A stretch of DNA of 59,815 bases from Eubacteriales bacterium (GCA_030536255.1 JAUNQI010000011.1:23813-83627), one strand, 5' to 3'. Shown: positions 17,773 through 26,776, numbered from the stretch's first letter. Translations and numbers: made by a program. The notes: a model not told the origin generated them from the letters alone.

Positions 17773-18345
17773 ATGAAAGATATTATTATTTCCAAACTGA
17801 ATAAGGCTTATGAAGGAACGGCTGTACTGAAGGATTTCAGTACAAGGATATCCGGGAACGGAATCACCTGCATCATGGGGCCGAGCGGCTGCGGAAAAAC
17901 AACGCTGATGAACATTCTGCTTGGTCTGGAAAAAGCCGACTCCGGAGAGATCAGCGGACTGCCGGACCGCGTCAGCGCGGTATTTCAGGAGGACAGACTC
18001 TGCGAGGATTTCAGCGCCTCGGCAAATATCCGGATGGCCTGTTCCCGCAGTCTCCCGGATGAGGAAATACAAAAATGGCTGGATCATCTCGAAATTCCTG
18101 AAATTCTGCATAAAAAAACCTCCGAGCTTTCCGGAGGAATGAAACGTCGCGTGGCGATCGCAAGAGCGATGCTGGCCGAAGGAGATATGATATTCATGGA
18201 CGAGCCGTTCAAGGGACTTGACGATGAAACAAGAAAGGCCGTTATCCGGGAAGTGAAAGCGTGCGGAAAACCGCTCCTGATCATCACGCACGACCCGGAG
18301 GATGCCGAGCTGCTCGGTGCAAATATCATTTACTTTAATACCTGA
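17773..18345 (+). CDS. ABC transporter ATP-binding protein, NitT/TauT (SsuB) type
   Basis: A 190-residue ATPase, shorter than the usual about 240-260 but with all motifs: Walker A GPSGCGKTT (residues about 36-44), Q-loop FQEDRL, signature LSGGMKRRVA, Walker B MIFMDEP, D-loop GLDD, and H-loop THD. It energises the importer encoded just upstream. It ends soon after the H-loop, lacking the usual C-terminal extension. Its 3' end overlaps that of the convergent Crp/Fnr gene by 16 bp, so mutual interference between the two transcripts is possible. The ribosome site is weak (GAAAAAC), suggesting translational coupling or low expression. Confidence 0.85.
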   Translation: MKDIIISKLNKAYEGTAVLKDFSTRISGNGITCIMGPSGCGKTTLMNILLGLEKADSGEISGLPDRVSAVFQEDRLCEDFSASANIRMACSRSLPDEEIQKWLDHLEIPEILHKKTSELSGGMKRRVAIARAMLAEGDMIFMDEPFKGLDDETRKAVIREVKACGKPLLIITHDPEDAELLGANIIYFNT

Positions 18346-19076
18346 AAACGGTTTTTCCGGAAATCGATCAGACCTTCACGCTTCATATTTCCCAGCTCGC
18401 GGGAAAGGGCGCTGACGTTTGTTCCCAGATATGCCGCCATATCCTCACGATTCATTGTTATTTCCACCGTATTTTTCCCGCTTACCGCGCACTCCTGTGA
18501 CAGGAACGTCAGGAGCTTTTCGCGGATCGTCAGCTTGGAGAGGATCTGAATCCGTCTGTTCATGGCAAGCGTTCTTGCGGCCAGTACCGCGGTAAATCTT
18601 CCGGAAAGAAGAACATCCCGGGGATCAAAAGAACAAAAGCTTGATATCTTCGAAGACCTTGCTCTATTCTCTGGAGCGGTCTTCATTTCATATCCGGCGG
18701 AAGAGAATATCTCGTTTGAAGCTGAGAACGAACAGACCCGCACAGCGTTCATTTTTAAAAGGACCGTATCCGAGGTAGCCTGAATGTACGCATAGGATTT
18801 TCTCCCGATATAGCAGAGCGACTCTCCGAACATTTTCCCGGGACCGACGGTATTCATGATCATGCGGTTCCCGTTCACATCATCCATATACACCTGAACC
18901 GTTCCGCTGATCACGAAAGCGAAAAAGCCAAGACTGTCCCCCGGGAGCTTGAGTATTTCTCCTTTCGCGATCTTTTTTTCCTCTGCGGAAAAGAAGCGAA
19001 GCGCATAGATATAATCTTCATCGGAAAGTCCCGTAAACAGCGGGCAGAATTCTCTCGGCGAGCATGAGCCTGGCAT
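18330..19076 (-). CDS. Crp/Fnr family transcription regulator
   Basis: A 248-residue protein; AAAGGGAAAGGAA lies about 10 nt before the ATG. Residues about 15-120 form a cyclic-nucleotide-binding-like beta-roll (IAKGEILKLPGDSLGFFAFVISGTVQVYM, GKMFGESLCYIG), followed by a long dimer helix. Residues about 180-245 hold a Crp-type winged helix with recognition segment NREDMAAYLGTNVSALSRELGNMKREGLI. Cys residues at about 5 and 11 are the only N-terminal pair, and no clear four-Cys iron-sulfur site as in Fnr is visible; the effector is unknown. It is convergent with the NitT/TauT importer and lies just behind hydA, so it may control either. The candidate operator at 15872-15891 supports the importer. 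Confidence 0.85.
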   Translation of the reverse strand: MPGSCSPREFCPLFTGLSDEDYIYALRFFSAEEKKIAKGEILKLPGDSLGFFAFVISGTVQVYMDDVNGNRMIMNTVGPGKMFGESLCYIGRKSYAYIQATSDTVLLKMNAVRVCSFSASNEIFSSAGYEMKTAPENRARSSKISSFCSFDPRDVLLSGRFTAVLAARTLAMNRRIQILSKLTIREKLLTFLSQECAVSGKNTVEITMNREDMAAYLGTNVSALSRELGNMKREGLIDFRKNRFQVLK

Positions 19077-19172
19077 AATAACGATTGTTCCTTTCCCTTT
19101 TCCATCAGTACCAAAAGGAAAAATGCGACAGACGAGGCGTACGCACGGTACTGGAAAAAGATTTTAATAAAC

Positions 19173-19197
19173 AAGGGCAGGCAAAGCGCCTGCCCTT
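19173..19197 (-). terminator. Terminator of the hydCBA operon
   Basis: AAGGGCAGGC and GCCTGCCCTT form a perfect 10-bp GC-rich stem with a 5-nt loop, followed on the minus strand by GTTTATT. It lies 58 nt after the hydA stop and before the Crp/Fnr gene on the same strand. Confidence 0.8.
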
Positions 19198-19254
19198 TAG
19201 ACATTCTAATAGGATCTGTAATCAGATTCTTATATTTTTCAGCTTACAGAAAAA

Positions 19255-20946
19255 TTACTTTCTGTCGTGATCGGGATAATGAACGTGAAGCAGATCGTGG
19301 GCACGGCCCTGAACGAGCTCGTCATAGACATACTTCATATCCGGGTTATCCTGGGAAATACGGTACTCGCAATCCATATCCGCCTGCAGCATTGCTTTGT
19401 AACGCTCTGCCTTGCGTGCGTTGGTTCCGGGCAGCTGTCCGCCGCCGCCGATGCAGCCGTTCGGGCAAGCCATAACTTCGATGAAGTCGAGCTTCTCTTC
19501 GCCGCTTTCAACCTTCTCGATGAGGGCGTCAGCGTTTCCGAGGCCGTTTGCAACACCGATACGGAGCTTCAGATCACCTGCGGTGACTTCGAATACCTTA
19601 ACACCGGTGAGGCCGCGAACGCCGCACTCAGCGATGGTCTGGAGGGTATCAGGAGAAGCATCGGCAAGGACGTAACGGATAACAGCTTCGGTAACACCGC
19701 CGGTATAACCGAAGATAACGCCTGCGCCGGTGGACTTGCTCAGAGGAGCATCCGTCTCGGAATCGGGCAGATTTGCGAAATCAATGCCGGCTTCCTTGAT
19801 CATGCGGACGAGTTCCTGAGTTGTGAGAACGAGGTCTATCACGCGCTTGCCGTCCTTTACGAGCTCGGGGCGGTCAGCCTCAAACTTCTTTGCGGAGCAG
19901 GGCATAATTGCTACAGAATAGACATCCTCATCCTTGAACTGCTGACGGATCAGGGCACCCATCATTTCCATCGGGCTTCCGCAGGTGGAAACCTGAGGCA
20001 TGAGGTGAGGATGAGCATGCTCAACATGCTGGATCCAGCCGGGGCAGCAGGAGGTGAACATCGGGAGCTTTGCGCCGGTCTTGACCTTGTTGAGGAATTC
20101 ATTGGCCTCTTCAAGGATGGTAAGGTCAGCGGTAAGGTCGGTATCGTATACAACATCAGCGCCGAGGCGGCGGAGAGCGGTAACGAGCTTGCCGGTTACA
20201 GGAACATCTGCGGGCATGCCGAATGCTTCAGCAAGACCAACACGGACAGAAGGAGCGAACTGAACAACGACCTTCTTCTCGCCGTCCTGGAGGAACTTCT
20301 CCATGGTCTTGGTCTCATTCTTAATGGTGATCGCACCGGTCGGGCAGACAGCAGCACACTGGCCGCAGCCTACGCAGCTGGTATCAGCCATCTCCATGCC
20401 GAAGCCGGGAGAGACAAATGCTTTCTTGCCGCGCTTTGCGAAGTCGATCGCACCGATGTTCTGAACCTCGGAGCACATACGGACGCAGAGACCGCAGAGA
20501 ATGCACTTGGAAGGATCACGGACAATGCACTTGGAAGAGGTGTCCTTGGGGAGCTTGGAATAGGTATTGGTATCGAAAGCTTCCTTTTCAATGCCGTAAC
20601 GGCGGCAGTACTCCTGCAGCTTGCAGGTACCGCTCTGGTCACAGGTGAGGCAGTCAGCTCTGTGGCTGGCCATCAGGAGCTGAAGAGTGGTTCTTCTGCT
20701 GTCAAGGACCTTCTTGGAGTTGGTCTTTACTGCCATGCCGTCTCTCGGACGCATAACGCATGCGGCATCGATCGCGCCCTTCTCGTTCTCAACCATGCAA
20801 AGACGGCAGCCGCCGTAGATGGAGAGATTCTCGCAGTAGCAGAGAGAAGGAATGTCTATACCGTTGTTGCGGGCAACCTCGAGGACATTGCGCTCATTTG
20901 TAAAGGGGCACTGAACCCCGTCAATAATCATCATTTTATCTGCCAT
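19255..20946 (-). CDS. hydA: [FeFe] hydrogenase catalytic subunit HydA (electron-bifurcating type)
   Basis: 563 residues from the ATG at 20944-20946 (MADKMMIIDG), with GAGGAG 8 nt upstream; the longer frame runs into hydB. Order: N-terminal [2Fe-2S] domain (CRLC), a His/Cys [4Fe-4S] segment (HRADCLTC..GTCKLQEYC), two [4Fe-4S] ferredoxin motifs (CILCGLCVRMC, CVGCGQCAAVC), then the H-cluster domain. The three H-cluster signatures are all present: TSCCPGW (about residues 297-303) including the proton-relay Cys, MPCSAKKFE (about 346) and MACPNGCIGGGGQ (about 492-504). It reversibly makes H2 in the cytoplasm. With HydB and HydC it forms the trimeric complex that couples NADH and reduced ferredoxin oxidation to H2 release. 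It starts 5 nt downstream of the hydB stop. Confidence 0.95.
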   Translation of the reverse strand: MADKMMIIDGVQCPFTNERNVLEVARNNGIDIPSLCYCENLSIYGGCRLCMVENEKGAIDAACVMRPRDGMAVKTNSKKVLDSRRTTLQLLMASHRADCLTCDQSGTCKLQEYCRRYGIEKEAFDTNTYSKLPKDTSSKCIVRDPSKCILCGLCVRMCSEVQNIGAIDFAKRGKKAFVSPGFGMEMADTSCVGCGQCAAVCPTGAITIKNETKTMEKFLQDGEKKVVVQFAPSVRVGLAEAFGMPADVPVTGKLVTALRRLGADVVYDTDLTADLTILEEANEFLNKVKTGAKLPMFTSCCPGWIQHVEHAHPHLMPQVSTCGSPMEMMGALIRQQFKDEDVYSVAIMPCSAKKFEADRPELVKDGKRVIDLVLTTQELVRMIKEAGIDFANLPDSETDAPLSKSTGAGVIFGYTGGVTEAVIRYVLADASPDTLQTIAECGVRGLTGVKVFEVTAGDLKLRIGVANGLGNADALIEKVESGEEKLDFIEVMACPNGCIGGGGQLPGTNARKAERYKAMLQADMDCEYRISQDNPDMKYVYDELVQGRAHDLLHVHYPDHDRK

Positions 20947-20950
20947 AATA

Positions 20951-22855
20951 TCACTCCTCGTAGATAGCACCCTTCGGGCATCCTGCCTTGCAGGCGCCGC
21001 ACTTGATGCATTTATCGGTGTCTATTGTATGGGGCTTCTTGAGCTCGCCGGTGATCGCACCGACAGGGCAGTTACGGGCGCACTTGGTGCAGCCGATGCA
21101 CTTCTCGGGGTCGATGCGGAGCTTTGCGAGGCTCTTGCAGGTACCGGTGCGGCACTTCTTGTCGTAGATATGCTCACGGTACTCTTCTTCAAAGTTCTGG
21201 AGGGTGGAGAGAACAGGGTTCGGAGCAGTTTTGCCGAGACCGCAGAGAGAGGAAACCTGAATCATCTTTGCGAGATTTCTCAGCTCTTCAATGTCGCCGT
21301 CTTTGCCGTTGCCTTCAGTGATACGATTGAGGATGTCAAGCATTCTCTTGGTGCCTTCACGGCAGGGAGTGCACTTTCCGCAGGACTCTTCGCAGATGAA
21401 GTTCATGAAGAACTTTGCGATGTTGACCATGCAGGAATCCTCGTCCATAACAACGAGTCCGCCGGAACCGATGATAGCGCCGACCTTCTTGAGGGAGTCG
21501 AAGTCCATCGGGAGATCAAGGTGATCCTTGGTCAGGCATCCGCCGGAAGGTCCGCCGATCTGAACTGCCTTGAATTCCTTGCCGTTCTTGATTCCGCCGC
21601 CGATTTCATAAACGACCTGACGCATCGTGGTTCCCATAGGAACTTCGATAAGGCCGGTGTTCACAACGTTACCGGTAAGAGCGAATGCCTTGGTACCGGT
21701 GCTGCCTTCTGTGCCGAGCTCCTTGAACCAGTCAGCACCCTTGGTGATGATGTCAGGAACATTGGCGAGGGTTTCAACGTTATTGAGGCAGGTGGGGTGC
21801 TCAAAGAGACCCTTGTCAACGGAACGGAAGAGCTTTGCTCTGGGCATACCGCGGTTGCCTTCGATGGAAGCGGTAAGAGCGGAGCCTTCGCCGCAGACGA
21901 AGGCGCCTGCGCCGCAGTTGATGTGCATATGGAATGCCTTGCCGGAGCCGAGGATGTCATCACCGAGGATGCCATACTCTTCAGCCTGAGCGATTGCCTT
22001 TCTCAGACGGGCAACAGCGAGAGGATACTCAGCACGGACGTAGATGTAGCCTTCGGTAGCACCGGTAGCTACGCCGGCAATGATCATGCCTTCAATGACC
22101 TTGTTCGGGTCACCTTCCATCGTGGAACGGTCCATGAATGCGCCGGGGTCGCCTTCGTCACCGTTGCAGACGATGTACTTGGGAGTCGTGGTGTTGGCAG
22201 CAACCTGTGCCCACTTCTTACCCATGGGGAAGCCTGCGCCGCCGCGGCCGCGGATACCGGAATCGGTGATCTCCTGAACGATCTGATCGGAGGTCAGCTC
22301 AAAGAGAGACTTTGCGAGTGCCTGATAGCCGCCGAGAGCAATGTACTCTTCGATGGACTCGGCATCGATATGACCGCAGTGCTCGAGAACACGACGGGTC
22401 TGGAGTTTATAGAAAGGAATGTCCTCCTGGCGCTTGCAGAGCTCGCCGCCCTTGTTGTAGCCAAGGCGATCAATGAACTCTCCGCCGAGGATCGTCTTTT
22501 CAACGATCTCTTCAACATCTTCTACTTTAACCTTGGTGTAGAGCCAGCCTTCGGGCTCGATACGTACCAGAGGTCCCATCTCACAGAAGCCATGGCAGCC
22601 GGACTTCTTCAGACCGATAACGTCCTTCTTCTCGACGATCTGAGGATTCTTGGACTCAGCTTCGAGAGCAAGACTAACCTGAACATTCAGGCCGAGCTCG
22701 GTCATGCGGGACTGCAGAGCTTCATAGATATTAAGGCTGCCGCCGGCAACACAGCCGGTACCGCAGCAGACGAGAACCTTGCGGTTCTGGGCTTCACGGG
22801 CTGCCTTGCAGGCAGCGGCGAAGGATTTGAATTCTTCAACAGATGCAAACTTCAT
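20951..22855 (-). CDS. hydB: Electron-bifurcating hydrogenase subunit HydB (NuoF-like)
   Basis: 634 residues. An N-terminal thioredoxin-like [2Fe-2S] domain (CCGTGCVAGGS..GCHGFCEMGPLV, residues about 30-110) precedes the NuoF core with the NADH/FMN site GRGGAGFPMGKKWAQ (about 198-212), VCNGDEGDPGAFMDR, and the [4Fe-4S] site ESCGKCTPCREG (about 488-499). Two C-terminal [4Fe-4S] ferredoxin motifs (CIGCTKCARNCPVGAI, CIKCGACKAGCPKGAI) end the protein. HydB binds NAD(H) and FMN and is the bifurcation site. It lies 3 nt from the hydC stop on one side and 5 nt from hydA on the other, a tight operon. Confidence 0.95.
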   Translation of the reverse strand: MKFASVEEFKSFAAACKAAREAQNRKVLVCCGTGCVAGGSLNIYEALQSRMTELGLNVQVSLALEAESKNPQIVEKKDVIGLKKSGCHGFCEMGPLVRIEPEGWLYTKVKVEDVEEIVEKTILGGEFIDRLGYNKGGELCKRQEDIPFYKLQTRRVLEHCGHIDAESIEEYIALGGYQALAKSLFELTSDQIVQEITDSGIRGRGGAGFPMGKKWAQVAANTTTPKYIVCNGDEGDPGAFMDRSTMEGDPNKVIEGMIIAGVATGATEGYIYVRAEYPLAVARLRKAIAQAEEYGILGDDILGSGKAFHMHINCGAGAFVCGEGSALTASIEGNRGMPRAKLFRSVDKGLFEHPTCLNNVETLANVPDIITKGADWFKELGTEGSTGTKAFALTGNVVNTGLIEVPMGTTMRQVVYEIGGGIKNGKEFKAVQIGGPSGGCLTKDHLDLPMDFDSLKKVGAIIGSGGLVVMDEDSCMVNIAKFFMNFICEESCGKCTPCREGTKRMLDILNRITEGNGKDGDIEELRNLAKMIQVSSLCGLGKTAPNPVLSTLQNFEEEYREHIYDKKCRTGTCKSLAKLRIDPEKCIGCTKCARNCPVGAITGELKKPHTIDTDKCIKCGACKAGCPKGAIYEE

Positions 22856-22858
22856 GAA

Positions 22859-23335
22859 TTAAGCCTCCTTTGCGCGGAGCTCTTCGATCAGAGCCTTTGC
22901 TTTGTCTGGGGTCATCTGCGGATGAACGGTTTCATTTACCATCACGACAGGAGCAAGACCGCAAGCACCGAGGCAGGATACTATCTCAATAGTAAATAGG
23001 CCATCGTCAGTGGTATGCTTGTCCTCGTTCAGGCCGGTTGCCGCATAGAGAGCATCCAGAATGGTAGCAGACTTACGGACATGGCAGGCAGTGCCGCGGC
23101 AAACCTTCAGGACATATTTGCCCTTTGCTTCGAGAGAGAAGTTGCCGTAGAAGGTCGCTACGCCGTAAATCTTTGCATTGCTGATGCCTACCTTCTCTGC
23201 GATGTGGCAGAGAGCTTCCTTCGGGAGATAGTTGTAAATCTCCTGGACATCCTGCATGATGGAAATGATTCTGGATTTGTCACAATTGTACTTAGCCAGG
23301 ATCTCATCCACCTGTTTGGAATCAAAATGATCCAT
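22859..23335 (-). CDS. hydC: Electron-bifurcating hydrogenase subunit HydC (NuoE-like)
   Basis: 158 residues from the ATG at 23333-23335 (MDHFDSKQVDEIL), with GGAGG 7 nt upstream; the upstream hydrophobic extension seen in the longer frame is leader sequence. The thioredoxin-like fold carries the [2Fe-2S] ligands in CRGTACHVRKS and CLGACGLAPVVMVN, as in NuoE/24-kDa subunits, and the N-terminal half has LPKEALCHIAEKVGISNAKIYGVATFYGNF. It transfers electrons between HydB and HydA. It is the first gene of hydCBA, behind the promoter at 23399-23427. Confidence 0.95.
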   Translation of the reverse strand: MDHFDSKQVDEILAKYNCDKSRIISIMQDVQEIYNYLPKEALCHIAEKVGISNAKIYGVATFYGNFSLEAKGKYVLKVCRGTACHVRKSATILDALYAATGLNEDKHTTDDGLFTIEIVSCLGACGLAPVVMVNETVHPQMTPDKAKALIEELRAKEA

Positions 23336-23398
23336 ATGTATCCTCCAATTAAAAAATATTATGCGAAAAAGGTATATTGCCCATAACAATACGTATAT

Positions 23399-23427
23399 AA
23401 TATAAATAAAAATTCTCTGAAAATCAA
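23399..23427 (-). promoter_or_regulatory. Promoter of hydCBA
   Basis: TTGATT (23422-23427), 17-nt spacer, TATATT (23399-23404) on the minus strand, 64 nt before the hydC start. Just downstream is a loose dyad, GTATTG-N7-CAATATAC, near the start site. It does not match the Rex consensus well. Confidence 0.6.
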
Positions 23428-23544
23428 GAGGAAATTTGTGCATTTGTTAAAAGATTGTCGCTATCCACAAAAAGCTCTCTCTGCCCCCTCCGGGCAGGCG
23501 CGATATACCGACAAAATGACCGCGCCGGTTTCAGCAATTATTTC

Positions 23545-23574
23545 TTGACAAAGTACGCTGTTCATTTCTATAAT
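23545..23574 (+). promoter_or_regulatory. Promoter of the pilD-pilM-pilN-pilO operon
   Basis: TTGACA (23545-23550), 18-nt spacer, TATAAT (23569-23574), perfect hexamers. The roughly 120-nt leader contains a short hairpin, AACGGG with CCCGTT (about 23613-23637). Confidence 0.75.
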
Positions 23575-23699
23575 ATATTAATATTATAGGGTCTATATAC
23601 ACTTTTTTCAAACGGGTAAAGCATACTTCCCGTTGATAACTCTTTTCAGACAGTTCTTTTGTTTTTTTATAAAAACGAAAGCGTACTTGCGTCAGAGAT

Positions 23700-24464
23700 A
23701 TGCAGGATTTTTTCTTTGAAGCCTATATTGTTTTTCTCTTTTTCGTGCTGGGGCTCGTTTTCGGCTCTTTCTGCAATGCCTGGGCATGGCGGATTGTTCA
23801 CGATGAGAATATCGCCAGAGGCAGAAGCCACTGCGCCGTGTGCGGGCATGAGCTTGCCGCGAAGGATCTGGTTCCCCTGTTCAGCTGGCTGTTCCTTAAA
23901 GGGAAATGCCGTTACTGCGGAGCTCCGATCTCCAAAAGGTATCCGCTTGCCGAGCTGATCCTCGGAGCTTATTTTCTCTCTGTCTATCTGGTTTACGGTC
24001 TGACGTTTGACTGTCTCCGGCTGATCATCCTCGGCTGTCTTCTGCTGGTTTGCTCGCTCGTGGACTACGATACCATGGAGCTTCCGGATCCTCTGATGGC
24101 TGCAGCCGCCCTTGCGGCACTCCTGAGGCTGACGGAGCCCGGAGGATGGAAGAGCGCCCTGATCGGATGCTTTGCCGTTTCTGTTCCCCTGCTTATTGTA
24201 GTTCTTATAGCGGACAGGATCCTCAAAAAAGAATCCATGGGCGGCGGAGACATCAAGCTGCTTGCCGTACTCGGGCTGCACTTCGGCCCCGCCAAAACCT
24301 TCTTTCTGCTGATCATCGCCTGCATTATCGGGATCCTCGCTGCATCCGCGGCAAAGAAAGGCAAAGGAACAGCATTCCCCTTTGGACCGGTTCTGGCTCT
24401 CAGCGCATGGATCACCGCACTGATCGGAACACCGGTCGTTAACTGGTATCTCAGTTTATTTTAA
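23700..24464 (+). CDS. pilD: Prepilin peptidase / N-methyltransferase
   Basis: A 254-residue polytopic membrane protein. The N-terminal methyltransferase-like part has GSFCNAWAWRI and two zinc-type pairs, CAVCG and CRYCG (residues about 45-85), characteristic of full-length PilD/ComC/TcpJ enzymes. The aspartic protease sites are D in LVDYDTMELPD (about 120-130) and the GxGD-type MGGGDIKLL (about 180-188). It cleaves prepilin leaders on the cytoplasmic face after Gly and methylates the new N-terminus. Substrates in this window should include the major pilin (52581), two minor pilins with recognisable cleavage sites and the giant prepilin (30566-47680). First gene of the pilus assembly operon; the ribosome site is weak. 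Confidence 0.95.
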   Translation: MQDFFFEAYIVFLFFVLGLVFGSFCNAWAWRIVHDENIARGRSHCAVCGHELAAKDLVPLFSWLFLKGKCRYCGAPISKRYPLAELILGAYFLSVYLVYGLTFDCLRLIILGCLLLVCSLVDYDTMELPDPLMAAAALAALLRLTEPGGWKSALIGCFAVSVPLLIVVLIADRILKKESMGGGDIKLLAVLGLHFGPAKTFFLLIIACIIGILAASAAKKGKGTAFPFGPVLALSAWITALIGTPVVNWYLSLF

Positions 24465-24501
24465 TTTTCAGAATCTTTATATACGGAGAAAATACGGAAA
24501 A

Positions 24502-25503
24502 ATGTTTGGATTTGATATCGGTACCTACGAACTGAAGATCGCGGTATACGAAGCCGGAAAAGTCCGGAAGCTTGTTTCAGCTGAAATGCCGGAGAATCTC
24601 ATCAAGGACGGAAACATAACGTCCTATGAGGCAATGGCGGATCTCATCAAGCATACGCTGAAGGTGAACAAGCTGCGCGGGACAAAGAAGGCTTCGGTCA
24701 TTCTTCCCGCAGATCAGGTCTTTTTCCGCCGCGTTACCACGCCGGCCATGACAGTCAGCCAGCTGAACGTCAATCTGCCTTATGAGTTCAGGGATTACCT
24801 CACGATGGACAAGAGCAAATATTTCTACGACTATTGCGTGAACTCCATCAAAAACGATGAGGAAGGCAACCCCTCCGAAATGGATCTCACCATTGCGGCA
24901 ATCTCCAAGGAGACGATCGCCGACTACAAAAACATGTTCAAGCGGATCGGCTTCAAGCTTACCGGTGCTATTCCGGCTGAATGCGCATACGCAAATGTTC
25001 TCCGCAACTGCAGCGCCAAAAGTTCCGACGAATATTGCTTCCTCGATCTCGGCTATACAGCCACCCGCCTTTCCATCTTCACGGGGACGACGTTTGAAAC
25101 CTCCAGAAGCATGGATTCCGGTCTGTTTTCCATAGAAGAAGCGATTGCCGACCAGCAGAGCGTTGACAGGCATGTTGCCGCAACATATCTCGTCGCCAAC
25201 CATGAAAATGTTCAGGAATCTGAGGCAGCGCAGAACGTCTACTCCGCCATTTCTCTTGAGACGCGCAAGGCTCTCAACTTCTACAGCTTCAACAACCGCG
25301 AAAGCAACCTGAAGGACGCTTACTGCTGCGGCGGCGGAGTGAATATCCCCAATCTGCTGAAAAGCCTGAACGAAGCGCTTGACTTTAACCTGCACCCGGC
25401 AGGCAATCTGCTTCCCGAGTCAGTCAAAAATCTCACAGATTCCGATCCCGGCGCATATACGCTTGCCATCGGCGCAGCAATGCAGGCAAAGGAGGGTAAG
25501 TGA
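24502..25503 (+). CDS. pilM: Type IV pilus assembly actin-like protein PilM
   Basis: A 333-residue actin-like protein. The phosphate-1 loop is FGFDIGTYELKIAVYE at the N-terminus, the second phosphate loop is FLDLGYTATRLSIFTG (about residues 178-193), and the adenosine-side loop is CCGGGVNIPNL (about 275-285). RRVTTPAMTVSQLNVNLPYEFRDYL is the PilM-typical helix. PilM sits at the cytoplasmic membrane and links PilB to PilN/PilO. AGAAAATACGG precedes the ATG. It is 37 nt behind pilD, and its TGA overlaps the start of pilN. Confidence 0.9.
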   Translation: MFGFDIGTYELKIAVYEAGKVRKLVSAEMPENLIKDGNITSYEAMADLIKHTLKVNKLRGTKKASVILPADQVFFRRVTTPAMTVSQLNVNLPYEFRDYLTMDKSKYFYDYCVNSIKNDEEGNPSEMDLTIAAISKETIADYKNMFKRIGFKLTGAIPAECAYANVLRNCSAKSSDEYCFLDLGYTATRLSIFTGTTFETSRSMDSGLFSIEEAIADQQSVDRHVAATYLVANHENVQESEAAQNVYSAISLETRKALNFYSFNNRESNLKDAYCCGGGVNIPNLLKSLNEALDFNLHPAGNLLPESVKNLTDSDPGAYTLAIGAAMQAKEGK

Positions 25504-26126
25504 TGACTTTTAAACGCAAACCGGCAAAAAAGGTCTATCCTTCCAAAACAACGATAAACCTTGCCATGAGGGACATGCCCTCCATCAAATTCGGCGTGGC
25601 CTTCCCTCTGATCCTGCTCATCCTCGCTCTGGCAGCAGCATTCTCAAAATTCGCGGTAATTGACCGTTTTGAAAAGGTTCGGGAAGCGGAAGCTGCGGTT
25701 GCCGCCCTTCAGAGCCAGAAAACAGCGCTGGAGAAGTACACCGCAAACTATACCGACGTTCAGAATGAATATGTCCGTTATTCCACGAAATGGATGACCG
25801 ACGCCGAGAGCGGGACCGTCCCAAGGATGGATATGCTTTCGCTCGTTGAAAAAGAGCTGGCCGGTCAGTACCGGGTACTGGATTTCTCCGCAAACGGGAA
25901 TGTAGTATCGCTCAAGATCGCGGGCGGCACACTGCAGGAGATCTCCAGGATCGTTACGAAGCTCTATGCCCGTGAGGATGTTTCCAGCGTGGAAATCTTC
26001 AACGCCTCCAATAAAGAAACCTACGAGATCACCAATGACAACGGAAAAACGCAAAGAGTCGTTGATGAGGTCATTTCCATCGTTATTACGATGAATAAGG
26101 TCGAGCAGGAAGGAGGAGCAAAATGA
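25503..26126 (+). CDS. pilN: Type IV pilus assembly protein PilN
   Basis: 207 residues. The ATG at 25503 is preceded by GGAGGG; an in-frame GTG at 25500 is possible but too close to the ribosome site. A short basic cytoplasmic end (with INLAMRDMPS, the segment that docks into PilM) is followed by one membrane helix (FPLILLILALAAAFSKFAVI, residues about 34-53), a coiled coil (RFEKVREAEAAVAALQSQKTAL) and an alpha/beta ferredoxin-like extracytoplasmic domain. It forms the alignment complex with PilO. It overlaps the ends of both neighbours, giving translational coupling. Confidence 0.85.
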   Translation: MTFKRKPAKKVYPSKTTINLAMRDMPSIKFGVAFPLILLILALAAAFSKFAVIDRFEKVREAEAAVAALQSQKTALEKYTANYTDVQNEYVRYSTKWMTDAESGTVPRMDMLSLVEKELAGQYRVLDFSANGNVVSLKIAGGTLQEISRIVTKLYAREDVSSVEIFNASNKETYEITNDNGKTQRVVDEVISIVITMNKVEQEGGAK

Positions 26127-26689
26127 ATAATTCCAAACAGTTTTCCCGCCGCGAGAAAATTCTCCTTCTGATCCTCGCCCTGCTTGTTCTGGGCAGCGGA
26201 TATTACTTCTTTGTGCACCGGACAGTAGTGGACAGCCTTGAGCGCTGTGCCCAGCAGACGGAATCGCTCAATACAGACATCACGATCCTCACTGCGAAAA
26301 AGCAGAAACAGGACGAGATGCAGAAGGAACTCGACGAGATCAAGGCACAGGGCAACCCTCCGATTGTTCCCGACTATGACAATCTTGACAAGGAAATATC
26401 CTACCTTTACGGCGTTCTGAGCACTACGTTTGACTATAAGCTTTCCGTGCAAAGTGTCCAGAAGGCATCTGACAATTCCAACATTGTCAGAAGAAGCATG
26501 ACGCTTTCCTTCACCTGCCCGGATTATGACGAGGCAAAGCTCGCCATCTCCAAGCTTCAGAATAGCCCGTACTGCTGCCGCCTTGGCGCAACCTCCATTA
26601 CAAGAAGCACCACCAAGACATCCCGCTCCATCATGGAGGGTGCAGTCGTTGTCACTGTCAACATGACTTTCTTCGAGCATATTGTTTGA
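26123..26689 (+). CDS. pilO: Type IV pilus assembly protein PilO
   Basis: 188 residues; the ATGA overlap with pilN and an upstream GGAGGAG set the start. One membrane helix (LLLILALLVLGSGYYFFV, residues about 13-30) is followed by a coiled coil (ESLNTDITILTAKKQKQDEMQKELDEIKAQ) and a small alpha/beta domain with two adjacent Cys (YCCR, about residue 152). PilO pairs with PilN. It is the last pilus gene on this strand, and no pilP or secretin follows, as expected without an outer membrane. Confidence 0.85.
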   Translation: MNNSKQFSRREKILLLILALLVLGSGYYFFVHRTVVDSLERCAQQTESLNTDITILTAKKQKQDEMQKELDEIKAQGNPPIVPDYDNLDKEISYLYGVLSTTFDYKLSVQSVQKASDNSNIVRRSMTLSFTCPDYDEAKLAISKLQNSPYCCRLGATSITRSTTKTSRSIMEGAVVVTVNMTFFEHIV

Positions 26690-26776
26690 TCATCACTGCT
26701 CAAAGAAATCCTGAAGATAGCCATTTTAACTTTATAATCTCTTGTCTGTTTCGTTTTGCGAAAGGAGGAATTATTC

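Noticed and set aside
19267..20967. Long plus-strand frame (566 codons) opposite hydA
   Set aside because: Antisense to a gene with all H-cluster motifs; its translation has no recognisable domain and reflects the codon bias of hydA.
21029..22999. Long plus-strand frame (656 codons) opposite hydB and hydC
   Set aside because: Antisense to the NuoF-like gene with intact NADH, FMN and Fe-S motifs; no domain or ribosome site of its own.
23377..23393. Rex binding site at the hydCBA promoter
   Set aside because: The dyad GTATTG..CAATATAC is loose and does not match the TTGTTAAN4TTAACAA pattern.
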